Assembly: GCF_002915175.1 (NCBI RefSeq)
Contig: NZ_NXEJ01000012.1
Coordinates: 129,520 to 193,519, forward strand
Reading direction: 5' to 3'
Source: Agrobacterium rosae
GTDB lineage: Bacteria > Pseudomonadota > Alphaproteobacteria > Rhizobiales > Rhizobiaceae
Length of the DNA: 64,000 nucleotides
Shown: positions 1-8,540 of the stretch, in pieces
Position numbering within the stretch: the first letter of the stretch is position 1
How the letters are laid out: each line of letters opens with the position of its first letter
Program-made: the position numbers and the translations under genes
The notes under the pieces: generated by a model
The model's input: the letters and a program-made list of their open reading frames with translations, nothing else
Told to the model about the DNA's origin: nothing
Database searches by the model: none

Positions 1-7
1 CGCGAAG

Positions 8-39
8 GGAAGGGGGAGGGGGAGGGGGAGGGGGAGGGG
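8..39. repeat. (AGGGGG)n G-rich tandem repeat
   Basis: Four consecutive AGGGGG hexamers start at position 11, followed by AGGGG and preceded by AAGGGA. All runs of G are on the plus strand and are separated by a single A, a pattern that could fold into a G-quadruplex with one-base loops. It lies at the very edge of the window, so its true length and any neighbour to the left are not visible. Confidence 0.8.
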
Positions 40-319
40 TGAGAATGTTTTGACAATCTTACTCTAAGAAATCGACCTAAGTGAGCGGAATAATGTCGTC
101 ATTTTGCCGAGGATTATTTCGGTTCGGTCGAACGAGTTTGCGGACCAACGATGCAGGCCTGCTGGATCAATTGTTGGGTGGTCGACTTCCTAAATCTGCT
201 TGAAACGACTAACGCCAATTTTGGATGTATCGATAAGGCTATCAGTTTCGACGTCTTAGGCATCTAATGTCGACCTAAGCTCCGCACTGGGTCCACACGC
301 CATCTCAGGTGCAAGCTAC
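40..319. other. Non-coding stretch without recognised features
   Basis: I see no convincing gene here. A TTGACA hexamer is present at 50-55 but I could not pair it with a good -10 box or a downstream gene on the plus strand. The stretch ends at the stop codon of the minus-strand Rrf2 gene and contains no clear terminator hairpin for it. Confidence 0.5.
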
Positions 320-769
320 TTAAGGCCCGCAGCGCGCACTGCTAGTATGCTCGCTAATCTTGGTGAAACTTTTTGCCACGTCAGCAAGTGTCATTTCCGC
401 AAACCTCTTCCGCAGAAGTTTATCTGCCTCGCAGAACACATCCTTCAACGTCCCATTGACAGCCTGCTCGATGAGGCATCCAGGCATGTCGTAGGCGGGG
501 CCAACCGCAAATATGGAAGGTTCTCCCACGGCACGGTAAACGTCGAGGAGGGTAATTTCCGCAAGTGGACGCGCCAAAGTCCAGCCGCCGCCATGACCCT
601 TTACTGAGCTTACATATCCCTCGTCGCGCAGCCCTGCCATTGTGCGACGGATTACAACAGGATTGGCGTCCAGCATCTGCGCGATCACGTCGGACGTCAT
701 CGCTCCATCATGGCGTCCCATGTGGATCAAGACGTGGAGCATGCGAGAAAGTCGACTGTCTTGCCTCAT
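320..769 (-). CDS. Rrf2-family transcriptional regulator
   Basis: The 149-residue product has the Rrf2 layout: an N-terminal winged helix (about residues 8-65, with VIRRTMAGLRDEGYVSS as recognition helix and GHGGGW as wing), then a short helical tail. Rrf2 proteins sense redox, nitric oxide or Fe-S status, often through cysteines. Here Cys98, Cys113 and Cys147 are present, but not in the tight three-cysteine cluster of IscR, so an Fe-S cluster is not assured. The start is supported by AAGGA just upstream. It is transcribed away from a flavoprotein oxidoreductase, and an inverted repeat lies in the shared promoter region, so I infer that it controls that gene and itself. This arrangement resembles YwnA/thiol-stress type regulators. 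Confidence 0.85.
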   Translation of the reverse strand: MRQDSRLSRMLHVLIHMGRHDGAMTSDVIAQMLDANPVVIRRTMAGLRDEGYVSSVKGHGGGWTLARPLAEITLLDVYRAVGEPSIFAVGPAYDMPGCLIEQAVNGTLKDVFCEADKLLRKRFAEMTLADVAKSFTKISEHTSSARCGP

Positions 770-823
770 ATCTTTTCCTTCTTTCCATGATTGCCCGACA
801 ACAGTAGCACGAAGCGCTCTTAC

Positions 824-876
824 GATACAATCGGAGTATCATGAGTATTGACAAGCCACTATCACGGTACTTATGT
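824..876 (+). promoter_or_regulatory. Promoter of the flavoprotein gene with putative Rrf2 operator
   Basis: TTGACA (848-853) and TTATGT (871-876) are separated by 17 bp and lie 26 bp before the start codon at 902. Directly upstream is the inverted repeat GATAC-N7-GTATC (824-840). A site of this shape next to a divergent Rrf2 gene is a likely operator; binding is inferred, not shown. Confidence 0.5.
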
Positions 877-901
877 TGTTACATGAAACGGGAGAAAGTT
901 T

Positions 902-1825
902 ATGAGCGACACCATTTACGACGTCATCATCATTGGCGGGAGTTATGCCGGACTGTCGGCCGCGATGCAGCTTGGTCGCGCTCGGCGCAAGGTACTGATC
1001 ATCGATGAAGGCCTCAGGCGAAACCGTTTCGCTCCGCATTCCCACGGCTTCATCACTCAAGACGGTACCGATCCGGCTATATTAGCTGCAGAAGCTCGTG
1101 CTCAGGTAATGAGGTACAGCACTGTAGAATGGCTGGCTGGTCGTGCAGATGCTGTACAACAAAAAGGGGAGGCGAGTTCGCAAGACCTCTCATTTGAAAT
1201 CATGGTTGGAGAAACCCGTCACATATCGCGCTTCCTGATCCTGGCTCTTGGTGTGAAAGATAATCTTCCTAAAATCGATGGCTTGGCGGAGCGCTGGGGT
1301 AAAAGTGTGTTCCACTGCCCGTACTGCCATGGATACGAATTGAACCAGGGCAAGATTGGCGTTATCGCTGGCTCTGAGCTTTCCATGCACCATGCGTTGA
1401 TGCTTCCTGATTGGGGTCCGACAACTCTACTCCTTAACGACTCCTTCGAGCCCAACCCGGAACAGCTTGCACGTCTCGCAGCTCGCGACGTCATCGTTGA
1501 GCGCGTCGGTATTAAGTCCATCAAAGGTCACGCCGACGTCCTGCTTGCCGACGGTAGGACCATTTCCTTTTCCGGCTTGTTCGCTCTTGCTCCCTTTGAA
1601 GTCGCAACCCCAATTCTACAGCAGCTTGGCCTCGACATGGAGCAGGGACCTCTTGGCTCTACTATCAAGACTGATGCGATGAAGCAGACTTCCATTCCGG
1701 GTGTCTTTGCCTGTGGAGACGCCGCACGTCCTATGGCGTCTGTTGCTTTGGCTGTGGGAGATGGGAGTCTGGCAGGCGTCAATGCACACCGGTCGTTGAT
1801 GTTCGGTGCAATCTCCCATGGCTAA
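902..1825 (+). CDS. NAD(P)/FAD-dependent oxidoreductase, thioredoxin reductase-like
   Basis: The 307-residue protein has an N-terminal FAD-binding GGSYAGLSA motif (residues 12-20), a redox-active CPYC pair (139-142) in the NADPH domain, and the C-terminal FAD motif GVFACGDAA near residue 275. This is the fold and active-site pattern of thioredoxin reductases and of the stand-alone bacterial relatives often annotated as such. The ribosome-binding site GGGAGAAAG (890-898) fixes the ATG at 902. The partner thioredoxin is not in this window, so the electron acceptor is unknown. The next gene overlaps its 3' end, which indicates translational coupling, and the divergent Rrf2 gene points to redox control. 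Confidence 0.85.
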   Translation: MSDTIYDVIIIGGSYAGLSAAMQLGRARRKVLIIDEGLRRNRFAPHSHGFITQDGTDPAILAAEARAQVMRYSTVEWLAGRADAVQQKGEASSQDLSFEIMVGETRHISRFLILALGVKDNLPKIDGLAERWGKSVFHCPYCHGYELNQGKIGVIAGSELSMHHALMLPDWGPTTLLLNDSFEPNPEQLARLAARDVIVERVGIKSIKGHADVLLADGRTISFSGLFALAPFEVATPILQQLGLDMEQGPLGSTIKTDAMKQTSIPGVFACGDAARPMASVALAVGDGSLAGVNAHRSLMFGAISHG

Positions 1826-2483
1826 GTTCGACGGGCAACATGAAAGATATATTGAAGGTGCAATGCGTAATGTGCCTGGTCTGGACTGTCTCCATCGAAT
1901 GACGGGTCAGCTTCTGGCGGAACGCGTTCCAGGAGATGGACGGGTGCTTGTTGTCGGGGCAGGTGGAGGCCTTGAACTGAAAGCACTGGCTGAGCAACAC
2001 CGTGGATGGTCATTTGATGGCATTGATCCCTCAACTGATATGCTCATGTTGGCAAAAGAGACAACAGCCAGCGCTGCAGGGCGGATCGGATTCCACCAGT
2101 GCGACATCTCGTCTGCCCCCGATGGTCCCTTCAATGGGGCGGTCTGCCTTCTGGTATTCCATCACCTCTCATTTGAGGAGCGGGCAGCAGCGCTTCATGG
2201 TATCAGCCGACGTCTGCATCCAGGATCACCCTTTGTGCTCGCTCATATCAGCATCTCTCAGCGCGAGCCGGACCGCTCGCTTTGGATAGACCGACACATC
2301 GCATTCGGCGCGAAGGCAGAAATACATAGGGACAAGCCGGATGCTGCCAGAATTGCGATGAAAGAGCGTCTCTTCATTTCCTCTCCGGAGCAAGAAGAAG
2401 CCAATCTACGACATGCCGGGTTCACCGGAATTGCGCAGTTCTATCAGGCATTCAGCTTCCGAGGTTGGGTCGCTTACGCATGA
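1818..2483 (+). CDS. Class I SAM-dependent methyltransferase
   Basis: A 221-residue protein with a canonical SAM-binding motif I (VLVVGAGGGLELKAL), an acidic residue ending beta-2 (FDGIDPS), and a motif like VCLLVFHHLSFEERAAAL typical of small-molecule methyltransferases of the UbiE/Methyltransf_25 type. The ATG at 1818 lies inside the end of the upstream oxidoreductase gene (8-bp overlap), so the two are almost certainly cotranscribed. An earlier GTG at 1806 is possible but has no better support. The substrate cannot be told from the sequence. The gene converges on repC with 64 bp between them. Confidence 0.8.
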   Translation: MAKFDGQHERYIEGAMRNVPGLDCLHRMTGQLLAERVPGDGRVLVVGAGGGLELKALAEQHRGWSFDGIDPSTDMLMLAKETTASAAGRIGFHQCDISSAPDGPFNGAVCLLVFHHLSFEERAAALHGISRRLHPGSPFVLAHISISQREPDRSLWIDRHIAFGAKAEIHRDKPDAARIAMKERLFISSPEQEEANLRHAGFTGIAQFYQAFSFRGWVAYA

Positions 2484-2547
2484 GTGGCTGCCCAAAACCG
2501 GAGGCGACGAGGTGGTTGACGAATACCAGCTATAGTTCGTTATATGG

Positions 2548-3786
2548 TCACGCAGTTTGAAGATTACCTTCACCATTTGCCTTCAGCAATGCGATGACCA
2601 TTGGCCCAAGTGAAAACTCACCACGCTCCGTCCGCTTCGTCAGATCACGAAGATATCCACCTGGTGAATTGATGAAATTCGCCCGCTCCAAAATACAGGA
2701 AATCGCCACCGCAGCATTTTCCGGCCCCATTGCCGCACAAGCCTGTTCGTAGGCCGATGGGCTCACTCCCAGCATTGATCGCACAACGATCGCAGCCGTC
2801 ATCAACTCCCGCCAGTTGGATATTTTCCCACCCGGCCCATAGTCGTTTATCATCGGGCAGGCCCTCAGAACCATAGACAGGGGGAACGCCTTTAGTTGTT
2901 CTCTATTCCGATTAGCTTTCGGCAGGCTTTCCGTTTCAGATCCAGCATCCAGCTTTCCGGCCTGCTCTTCTTCGGAGCAAGGTTCAAGTTCATTAAGGGA
3001 GTTGGTATTTGAATTCTGTATGTGACGCTCGATTTGAGCGTCATTGGCGCTCTTATTTCGTGTATTTCCGTTAGTTTCCATATGTTTCACCACTCGGGCC
3101 TGCAGTGCCTTCATCTCCTCGAGCAATTGCATCAGGTTTTCTCGCGTAGCCTTTCGCGGAATCCGGGCGACAAGGGCGACATACACAGCCTCTATTGCTT
3201 GCCAGTCTCCTTCAACGTCTTCCTCAATCGCGACAGAAATCAATTTGCGAACATCCCGGCGGCACACAGTCAGGGCTTCCTTTGCGTTTTTGAACGCCGT
3301 TCGCTCATCAATCACTGTCTGGGCTAAGACCGCGAGCTCTTCGGAACGCGCCAGCAAGGGCGACAAATCAAAGCCGTAAGCAGTATCAATCTCCCCGTTG
3401 CTGTCCTTCCGCGCAAAGCGCTTGCCATTCGCACTGTCCTTTCGAGTGATAAGGCCCGCTTGGACCAAGACCGCAATGTGTCGACGCAACGTAGCGCCAG
3501 CCATGCCATGTGCTCGAAGACCTAGCTGAAGGTTTGACGGAAAAACAATCAGACTGGCATCTTGCCGCAGTTCTGTTTCGGGATAGAAACTCAACAGCGC
3601 ATCAAGGACGGAGAGACTATTAGACTGCACACCCAACAAACTCATTGCAGCTGAGGCATCTCTCAAAATTTTCCACTTATCCGCTGCTTTGCCCGGCTTT
3701 ATATTGGCCGTGGCCGACTGTCTCTGCACGAGGGCAAGCGTCATCGGCCGCCGCCCAAAGGGCGTCGTTATATTCCCAGTCTGCAT
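2548..3786 (-). CDS. repC: Plasmid replication initiator RepC
   Basis: RepC is the replication initiator of repABC plasmids; in this family the origin lies within repC itself. The 412-residue product fits the usual 400-440 range. It has the N-terminal replication domain (GRRPMTLALVQRQ, then a helix-turn-helix-like region around GATLRRHIAVLVQAGLITRKDSANGKR) and the C-terminal domain with CPMINDY and YLRDLTKR motifs. It is the last gene of repABC, separated from repB by about 150 bp holding the counter-transcribed RNA. The central region (about residues 250-300) is hydrophilic and rich in Asn and Glu, probably a linker. Its level is expected to be limited by that RNA and by RepA/RepB repression. 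Confidence 0.95.
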   Translation of the reverse strand: MQTGNITTPFGRRPMTLALVQRQSATANIKPGKAADKWKILRDASAAMSLLGVQSNSLSVLDALLSFYPETELRQDASLIVFPSNLQLGLRAHGMAGATLRRHIAVLVQAGLITRKDSANGKRFARKDSNGEIDTAYGFDLSPLLARSEELAVLAQTVIDERTAFKNAKEALTVCRRDVRKLISVAIEEDVEGDWQAIEAVYVALVARIPRKATRENLMQLLEEMKALQARVVKHMETNGNTRNKSANDAQIERHIQNSNTNSLNELEPCSEEEQAGKLDAGSETESLPKANRNREQLKAFPLSMVLRACPMINDYGPGGKISNWRELMTAAIVVRSMLGVSPSAYEQACAAMGPENAAVAISCILERANFINSPGGYLRDLTKRTERGEFSLGPMVIALLKANGEGNLQTA

Positions 3787-3845
3787 CGTCTCTCACCTTT
3801 CAAAAGGCAAAAGAAATCAGCTCACCAAATCGGTGCCAAAAACTC

Positions 3846-3932
3846 TTGACGTGGATTCGTGGAAATGCGATTCTCTAGTTGCTTAGACATCGAGAAGGGC
3901 TTCCACGGGCAACCGTTGGGGCCTTTTTCTTT
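3846..3932 (+). ncRNA. Counter-transcribed RNA of the repB-repC intergenic region (ctRNA/RepE type)
   Basis: In repABC replicons a short antisense RNA in this position inhibits repC expression and sets incompatibility. On the plus strand, opposite to repC, there is TTGACG (3846-3851) with a GATTCT-like -10 (3869-3874). About 25 bp later a GC-rich stem (arms around AAGGGCTTCC and GGGGCCTT) leads into a T run at 3924-3932, as expected for an intrinsic terminator. The RNA would begin near 3880. The exact 5' end is a guess; position and architecture are the main evidence. Confidence 0.7.
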
Positions 3933-3937
3933 ACCGC

Positions 3938-4960
3938 TTAGTCTCCGTGTTTCGTTTTCGCTTCGGCACGATACTCTTGGAAGAGTCTCGGCAATTGTTC
4001 GAGCACAAAGGCCGCAAATTCCGGCGTCGTCTTCCTGTCGATAATGATTTCCAGCTTGCTCTTGCTTTTGCTTACCTGAGCAAGCCTATCTCCATCAGGC
4101 GTCGCCATGACCTCTGGAACTCCGCGTGCAGTGCGTGCGGGCTTCAGCTTTGCCACCACCGCCTTGAACCGGTCGGCAGATGGGAGAGATTGGACTTCCT
4201 TACAGACCGCATAATCGATGGCATCTTTCGGCGACGATATTTTCTGAAACAGCTCTGCGAATTGCTGCCAACTCGGCCGACCAATCCCGGGAGCAGCCCC
4301 GATTGCATCAACAAGTTCAGGGGGGAGGGCATCAATCAGCAGGATCATCTTTGACAAATTGCTTCTGTCGATCGAAAGTGCAGCTATGACGACATCGCGC
4401 GAAAACTGGCTGTTTAACTTATGCGCAAAGCGTGCCTTCTCAATAAAGGTTAGATCTTCACGTTCGTTGTTTTCCTGACCCTGTGCGACGACCAGCTGTT
4501 CATCTGTCAGATCACGCACGACAGCTTTGATCCGCAGTCCTAACTCCGAGACTGCTCTCAATCTGCGGTGCCCGAAAGCGACCTGATAACGATCAGAGTG
4601 ATCAGGATGAGGGCGAACCAGAATCGGGACTTGCTGGCCTTGCTCCTTAATCGATGAAATTAACCCATCAATTTCACCTTGCATTCGGTCTTGGACAAAC
4701 GACGGTTCAACTGCATCTGTATCCAGCTCAATGACCGCCTGGCCTTCAGCAAGTCGGCGTTCTATATCTTCTGCACGGGTCAGCCGTTCGTTTTGCTCAC
4801 GTAGGGCGTTTCCAATACTCGCCGTCAGTTTCTTCGAAGGATCTCGCTCTTTGCGCTCAACACCCAAAAGCGGCATTGGACGGTTCTTTGACGTCCGCGC
4901 TTCGGGGAATTGGCTATCAGTTGCTTCTGTAGAAACGCCAAGGATCTGTTTTCTGCTCAT
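3938..4960 (-). CDS. repB: Plasmid partition protein RepB (ParB family)
   Basis: RepB is the centromere-binding partner of RepA and also a corepressor of the operon. The protein has the ParB nuclease-like core with ILVRPHPDHSDRYQVAFGHRRLRA, followed by the HTH region (IAALSIDRSNLSKMILLIDALP) and a C-terminal dimerisation segment. I place the start at 4960 (MSRKQIL), where the ATG overlaps the repA stop as ATGA; a start four codons upstream is also open. The 340-residue length is normal. A parS consensus GTT-N4-GC-N4-AAC was not found by eye near the operon. Confidence 0.93.
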   Translation of the reverse strand: MSRKQILGVSTEATDSQFPEARTSKNRPMPLLGVERKERDPSKKLTASIGNALREQNERLTRAEDIERRLAEGQAVIELDTDAVEPSFVQDRMQGEIDGLISSIKEQGQQVPILVRPHPDHSDRYQVAFGHRRLRAVSELGLRIKAVVRDLTDEQLVVAQGQENNEREDLTFIEKARFAHKLNSQFSRDVVIAALSIDRSNLSKMILLIDALPPELVDAIGAAPGIGRPSWQQFAELFQKISSPKDAIDYAVCKEVQSLPSADRFKAVVAKLKPARTARGVPEVMATPDGDRLAQVSKSKSKLEIIIDRKTTPEFAAFVLEQLPRLFQEYRAEAKTKHGD

Positions 4961-6177
4961 GTTCTTCCCCATGCAGTCTTGATCAAGGCTTCAATCTCAC
5001 CATTGACTGCATTCATGGATTCCAGTGCGCGGTCGTAGGTTGACCGTGTAAACTGGCTGCGTTCGACTTCAAAAAGCGTCTGATTGGTCAAACCTGCATC
5101 CGATACAGCCGTCGTCTTGAGCATCGGAAAATTGAGTACGTTTTCTCCAAAGATCGACCGCAAGTATCCGACCATCTGGTTTTGTGGCCCATCACTCGGT
5201 TCAAAGCGCGTGATCAGATATCGCATCCAATTAAACTTGAATTCGGCACCGGCGTTTTCAATTTCCCGCAGAAGATTGGACGTCATCGCCAGAAACTGGT
5301 TCATCGACATGACGTCGAGCATCTGTGGATGCACGGTGACAAGAATTGACGTGGCGGCAGTCAGCGCCGACAAGGTGAGGTATCCCAGTTGTGGCGGGCA
5401 ATCGATCACCACGACATCGTAATTATCAGCGATATCCTCAATAACCTGGCTGATACGGCTGTAGAAAAGCGTATCGCCCTCTTTGCGTTTCATCAGAGCG
5501 CGAGGCGTGTCATGCTCAAACTCCATGAGTTCAAGATTACCTGGAATGAGGTGGAGGTCAGGAATATATGTACCCCGTACGACCTGTTCGATCGGCACCT
5601 GTTCCTCGTCATAGCGGATCGCGCCGTATAGGGTTTCGTTCGGCCCGACGTCTGTTTCCGGCTGGCTGCCGAACAGAGCTGATAAGCTTGCCTGAGGATC
5701 AAGATCGATAGCGAGTACTCTATAGCCACGCATTGCGAGATACTGAGCAAGGTGCGCAGCGGTCGTCGTCTTGCCAGAACCGCCCTTGAAGTTCATGACG
5801 GAAATGACCTGAAGCTGCTCGTCATCTCTGCGATGAGGAAGATAGCGCCGGCTACCGCGGCCCTGATCCATATGTTTGCGAATCGCGTGGATATCTTCAA
5901 TCGAGAAAATGCGCCGGCCACCTGGACTTGTTCCGACGTTGAGCTCTGGCATCTCCGACGCAGTTTGCCGTAAATAGGATTCACCAACACCCAGAAGCTT
6001 CGCGGCTTCCGAAGGTGCAAATGTCCGTATCCCCTTCTCGGCTGTCGGAGGGAATATCTTGAGGTGATGTGCCTGCAACTGGGTCGACAGAGCGTCAGCG
6101 TGACGCTCCATCAACGATGTCAGTCCCTCAACCACGGACGGTGCCTTAGAGGCGGTCTTCGCCATTTCAAAACCCAT
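4957..6177 (-). CDS. repA: Plasmid partition ATPase RepA (ParA family)
   Basis: The 406-residue product has an N-terminal MerR-like helix-turn-helix (FAPSEAAKLLGVGESYLRQ), then the deviant Walker A KGGSGKTTTAAHLA (about residues 130-143), the DLDPQASLS switch and the DVVVIDCPPQLGYLT Walker B region, all diagnostic of type Ia ParA/RepA. RepA binds the operon promoter as an autorepressor and drives plasmid segregation with RepB. It is the first gene of the operon; the upstream region 6178-6539 carries two TraR-type boxes shared with divergent traI, so copy number may respond to quorum sensing as in Ti plasmids. An alternative ATG lies four codons downstream. Confidence 0.95.
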   Translation of the reverse strand: MGFEMAKTASKAPSVVEGLTSLMERHADALSTQLQAHHLKIFPPTAEKGIRTFAPSEAAKLLGVGESYLRQTASEMPELNVGTSPGGRRIFSIEDIHAIRKHMDQGRGSRRYLPHRRDDEQLQVISVMNFKGGSGKTTTAAHLAQYLAMRGYRVLAIDLDPQASLSALFGSQPETDVGPNETLYGAIRYDEEQVPIEQVVRGTYIPDLHLIPGNLELMEFEHDTPRALMKRKEGDTLFYSRISQVIEDIADNYDVVVIDCPPQLGYLTLSALTAATSILVTVHPQMLDVMSMNQFLAMTSNLLREIENAGAEFKFNWMRYLITRFEPSDGPQNQMVGYLRSIFGENVLNFPMLKTTAVSDAGLTNQTLFEVERSQFTRSTYDRALESMNAVNGEIEALIKTAWGRT

Positions 6178-6376
6178 TTTCTGCCATCGGCGATATTTTT
6201 CGCGAAACAGCTAAAGTTCCGCCACTCGTAGTTAGCTCCGATTCGGAATTCTGGGCAAGAGGTTTTAGGTTAATCAATCTTTAACGATAGGTGACGGCCT
6301 GCTAGACATGCCAGTGGTTTTCGTGTTGATAAACAGATATTTACATCACTTTTCTAAACGCCCGAGGGCGAAACCG

Positions 6377-6394
6377 ACGTGCAGATTTGCACAC
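6377..6394. promoter_or_regulatory. Putative tra box (TraR operator), repA-proximal
   Basis: ACGTGCAGATTTGCACAC matches the published Ti-plasmid tra box ACGTGCAGATCTGCACAT at 16 of 18 positions and keeps the dyad GTGCA/TGCAC. It is about 200 bp from the repA start, where a TraR-activated repABC promoter is known in octopine Ti plasmids. Function is inferred from the match and position. Confidence 0.7.
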
Positions 6395-6464
6395 GTCTTT
6401 CCCATTAACAATTGATTATTGCCCTTTCGACTCTGGGTCCCGGGCGAGATTTAACAGAATCATC

Positions 6465-6482
6465 CGGTGCAGTTCTGCACAT
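6465..6482. promoter_or_regulatory. Putative tra box (TraR operator), traI-proximal
   Basis: CGGTGCAGTTCTGCACAT keeps perfect 6-bp arms (GTGCAG/CTGCAC) and matches the tra box consensus at 15 of 18 positions. It ends 57 bp before traI, a typical distance for activation of the traI-trb promoter. It is offset 88 bp from the other box. Confidence 0.7.
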
Positions 6483-6539
6483 TTGCAAATCCCGAGTGAC
6501 ATGATTTTCTTCCCTCATGCCCACTAAGCGGAGATCAAC

Positions 6540-7178
6540 ATGCAGGTTTTGACCGTTCCCCCTAACCGATATGCGGTTCATTCACACCTTCTGAGAGAGA
6601 TGCATCGCTTACGCTGCGTGGTTTTTCGCCAACGTCTGGGCTGGGACGTCTCGATTACTGATGGCGCAGAGGAAGACGAGTACGACAGTCTCGGCCCGAC
6701 ATACATTCTAGCGGTCACAGACGAAGAGAGGGTCGTCGGTTCCGCTCGTCTGCTTCCGGCGATAGGTCCGACCATGCTGGTGCGGACGTTTCCGCAGTTG
6801 CTCGCAACCGGTTCAATAAGAGCTTCTTCCCATATGGTTGAAAGCTCCCGCTTCTGCGTCGACACATCCTTGCCCAAAGGAAGGGTAGGGGGCCAGATCC
6901 ACTACGCGACACTTACAATGTTCGCCGGGATCATCGATTGGTCGATGAGGAATGGTTACGACGAGATCGTAACTGCAACAGATCTCCGTTTTGAGCGGAT
7001 CTTGAATCGGGCCGGATGGCCGATGAAACGACTTGGCGATCCCGTGGCGATCGGCAACACGGTGGCCGTCGCCGGAACCCTGCGAGCAAATCGGGAAAGT
7101 TTTGAACGAGTTTGCCCGCATGGCTACCGCTCGATCGCCGCCGAAGATCACAGCCGTCAGATCCGGAGTGCTGCGTGA
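6540..7178 (+). CDS. traI: Acyl-homoserine-lactone synthase TraI (LuxI family)
   Basis: LuxI enzymes make N-acyl-homoserine lactones from S-adenosylmethionine and acyl-ACP; on Ti plasmids TraI makes 3-oxo-C8-HSL, the ligand of TraR. The 212-residue protein shows the conserved Arg-Phe-Trp set in LRCVVFRQRLGWDV, the acidic EEDEYD segment, VVGSARLLP, and VESSRFCVD with the conserved Glu-Arg pair. The ribosome-binding site is AGCGGAG. It is first in the trb operon and its stop overlaps the GTG of trbB. Two tra boxes lie upstream. The acyl chain cannot be predicted from sequence, and no traR is visible in this window. Confidence 0.95.
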   Translation: MQVLTVPPNRYAVHSHLLREMHRLRCVVFRQRLGWDVSITDGAEEDEYDSLGPTYILAVTDEERVVGSARLLPAIGPTMLVRTFPQLLATGSIRASSHMVESSRFCVDTSLPKGRVGGQIHYATLTMFAGIIDWSMRNGYDEIVTATDLRFERILNRAGWPMKRLGDPVAIGNTVAVAGTLRANRESFERVCPHGYRSIAAEDHSRQIRSAA

Positions 7179-8146
7179 CCCAGCTCCGCTCTCATCCCCG
7201 CCTCGTCCGCAAACTGCAGGACGCACTCGGCGACCAACTCTGCATCGCGCTCGACGATGCAACCGTCGTGGAGATCATGCTCAATCCAGACGGCCGCCTT
7301 TTCATCGAACGTCTAGGGCACGGCGTGGCATCGGCCGGCGCAATGAGCACCGCCGCAGCCGAAGTTGTCATCGGCAGTGTTGCGCATGCCCTGCAGTCGG
7401 AGGCCGACGACGAGCGGCCGATTGTATCTGGCGAACTTCCGATTGGTGGGCACCGCTTCGAGGGCATATTGCCACCGGTGGTCTCCGGACCAGCATTCAC
7501 GATCCGCCGGCGCGCGTCACGCCTTATTCCACTGACAGAGTTTGTGATGTCGAAGGCGATGACCGAAGCCCAGGCATCGGCCATTCGAAGCGCGATCGAC
7601 GCTCGTATGAACATCGTCATCTCCGGTGGCACGGGGTCGGGCAAAACGACGCTCGCCAACGCCATCATCGCCGAGATCGTGGCTGCTGCCCCGGACGATC
7701 GGATGGTCATCCTCGAAGACACGGCAGAGATCCAATGCGCGGCCGAAAATGCCGTGTCGCTTCACACCAGCGACACCATCGACATGGCGCGCCTGCTAAA
7801 GAGCACGATGCGTCTGCGACCCGACCGAATCATTGTCGGCGAGGTCCGCGATGGCGCGGCACTGACGCTGCTCAAGGCCTGGAACACCGGCCACCCAGGC
7901 GGCGTCACAACGATCCATTCCAACACGGCGATGTCAGCCCTGCGCCGGCTCGAGCACCTGACGGCGGAAGCCAGCCAGCAGCCGATGCAGGAGGTGATCG
8001 GCGAAGCCGTCGATCTCGTCGTTTCTATAGAACGAACGGGAAAGGGGAGGCGGGTTCGCGAGGTCATCCACATCGAAGGATACCGCAACGGCCGCTACCA
8101 GACCGAACATTATGCCCAGATCGATGAGGACAGCCATGTCGCGTAA
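7175..8146 (+). CDS. trbB: Conjugal transfer ATPase TrbB (VirB11-like)
   Basis: TrbB is the hexameric traffic ATPase at the inner-membrane base of the mating-pair type IV secretion system. The 323-residue product has Walker [15 protein letters not shown], an Asp-box [10 protein letters not shown], Walker B-like [16 protein letters not shown] and the His box [15 protein letters not shown]. The GTG start at 7175 overlaps the traI stop (GTGA), which argues for translational coupling. Length equals that recalled for Ti-plasmid TrbB. Confidence 0.95.
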   Translation: MTQLRSHPRLVRKLQDALGDQLCIALDDATVVEIMLNPDGRLFIERLGHGVASAGAMSTAAAEVVIGSVAHALQSEADDERPIVSGELPIGGHRFEGILPPVVSGPAFTIRRRASRLIPLTEFVMSKAMTEAQASAIRSAIDARMNIVISGGTGSGKTTLANAIIAEIVAAAPDDRMVILEDTAEIQCAAENAVSLHTSDTIDMARLLKSTMRLRPDRIIVGEVRDGAALTLLKAWNTGHPGGVTTIHSNTAMSALRRLEHLTAEASQQPMQEVIGEAVDLVVSIERTGKGRRVREVIHIEGYRNGRYQTEHYAQIDEDSHVA

Positions 8147-8540
8147 AATCAATATTCTTCTCACCTGTGCGGCACTGGCCGCCGTCTCTGTTGGCCTAGC
8201 AGAACCGGCGCTCGCTTCGGCGGGTGGAGGAGGCCTTCCTTGGGAGTCACCGCTGCAACAGATCCAGCAATCGATCACCGGGCCTGTCGCCGGGTTTATC
8301 GCGCTGGCCGCTGTCGCCATCGCCGGCGCCATGCTGATCTTCGGCGGCGAGCTGAACGATTTCGCGAGACGGCTTTGCTATGTCGCACTGGTCGGCGGGG
8401 TACTCCTCGGAGCCACCCAGATCGTCGCTCTCTTCGGTGCGACCGGCGCCTCGATCGGCGAGGGCCACGCACAGGCCGAGCAAGGAAGTTCCGAACCGAA
8501 GGCGACGCCGGCCATAGCGGGGGAGGGGGCTCATGGCTGA
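8136..8540 (+). CDS. trbC: Conjugal pilin precursor TrbC (VirB2-like)
   Basis: A 134-residue pilin precursor. The N-terminal signal peptide ends near ALASAGGGG and two hydrophobic segments follow ([23 protein letters not shown] and [21 protein letters not shown]), the VirB2/TrbC topology. In the RP4 and Ti systems the pilin is processed and, for RP4 TrbC, cyclised. The ATG at 8136 is inside the trbB 3' end. The hydrophilic C-terminal tail (about 25 residues, rich in Glu and Ala) is the part expected to be removed. Confidence 0.9.
   Translation: MSRKINILLTCAALAAVSVGLAEPALASAGGGGLPWESPLQQIQQSITGPVAGFIALAAVAIAGAMLIFGGELNDFARRLCYVALVGGVLLGATQIVALFGATGASIGEGHAQAEQGSSEPKATPAIAGEGAHG

Noticed and set aside
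8-39. CRISPR-like short repeat array
   Set aside because: The unit is a 6-bp tandem without spacers, so it is simple-sequence DNA, not a CRISPR array.
2484-6539. A parS centromere of the form GTT-N4-GC-N4-AAC around repABC
   Set aside because: Looked for by eye in the intergenic regions and not found; a computed pattern search would be decisive.
7033-8127. A 364-codon plus-strand frame overlapping trbB
   Set aside because: It is Arg/His-rich shadow translation of the trbB reading frame; trbB carries all ATPase motifs and the correct coupling to traI.
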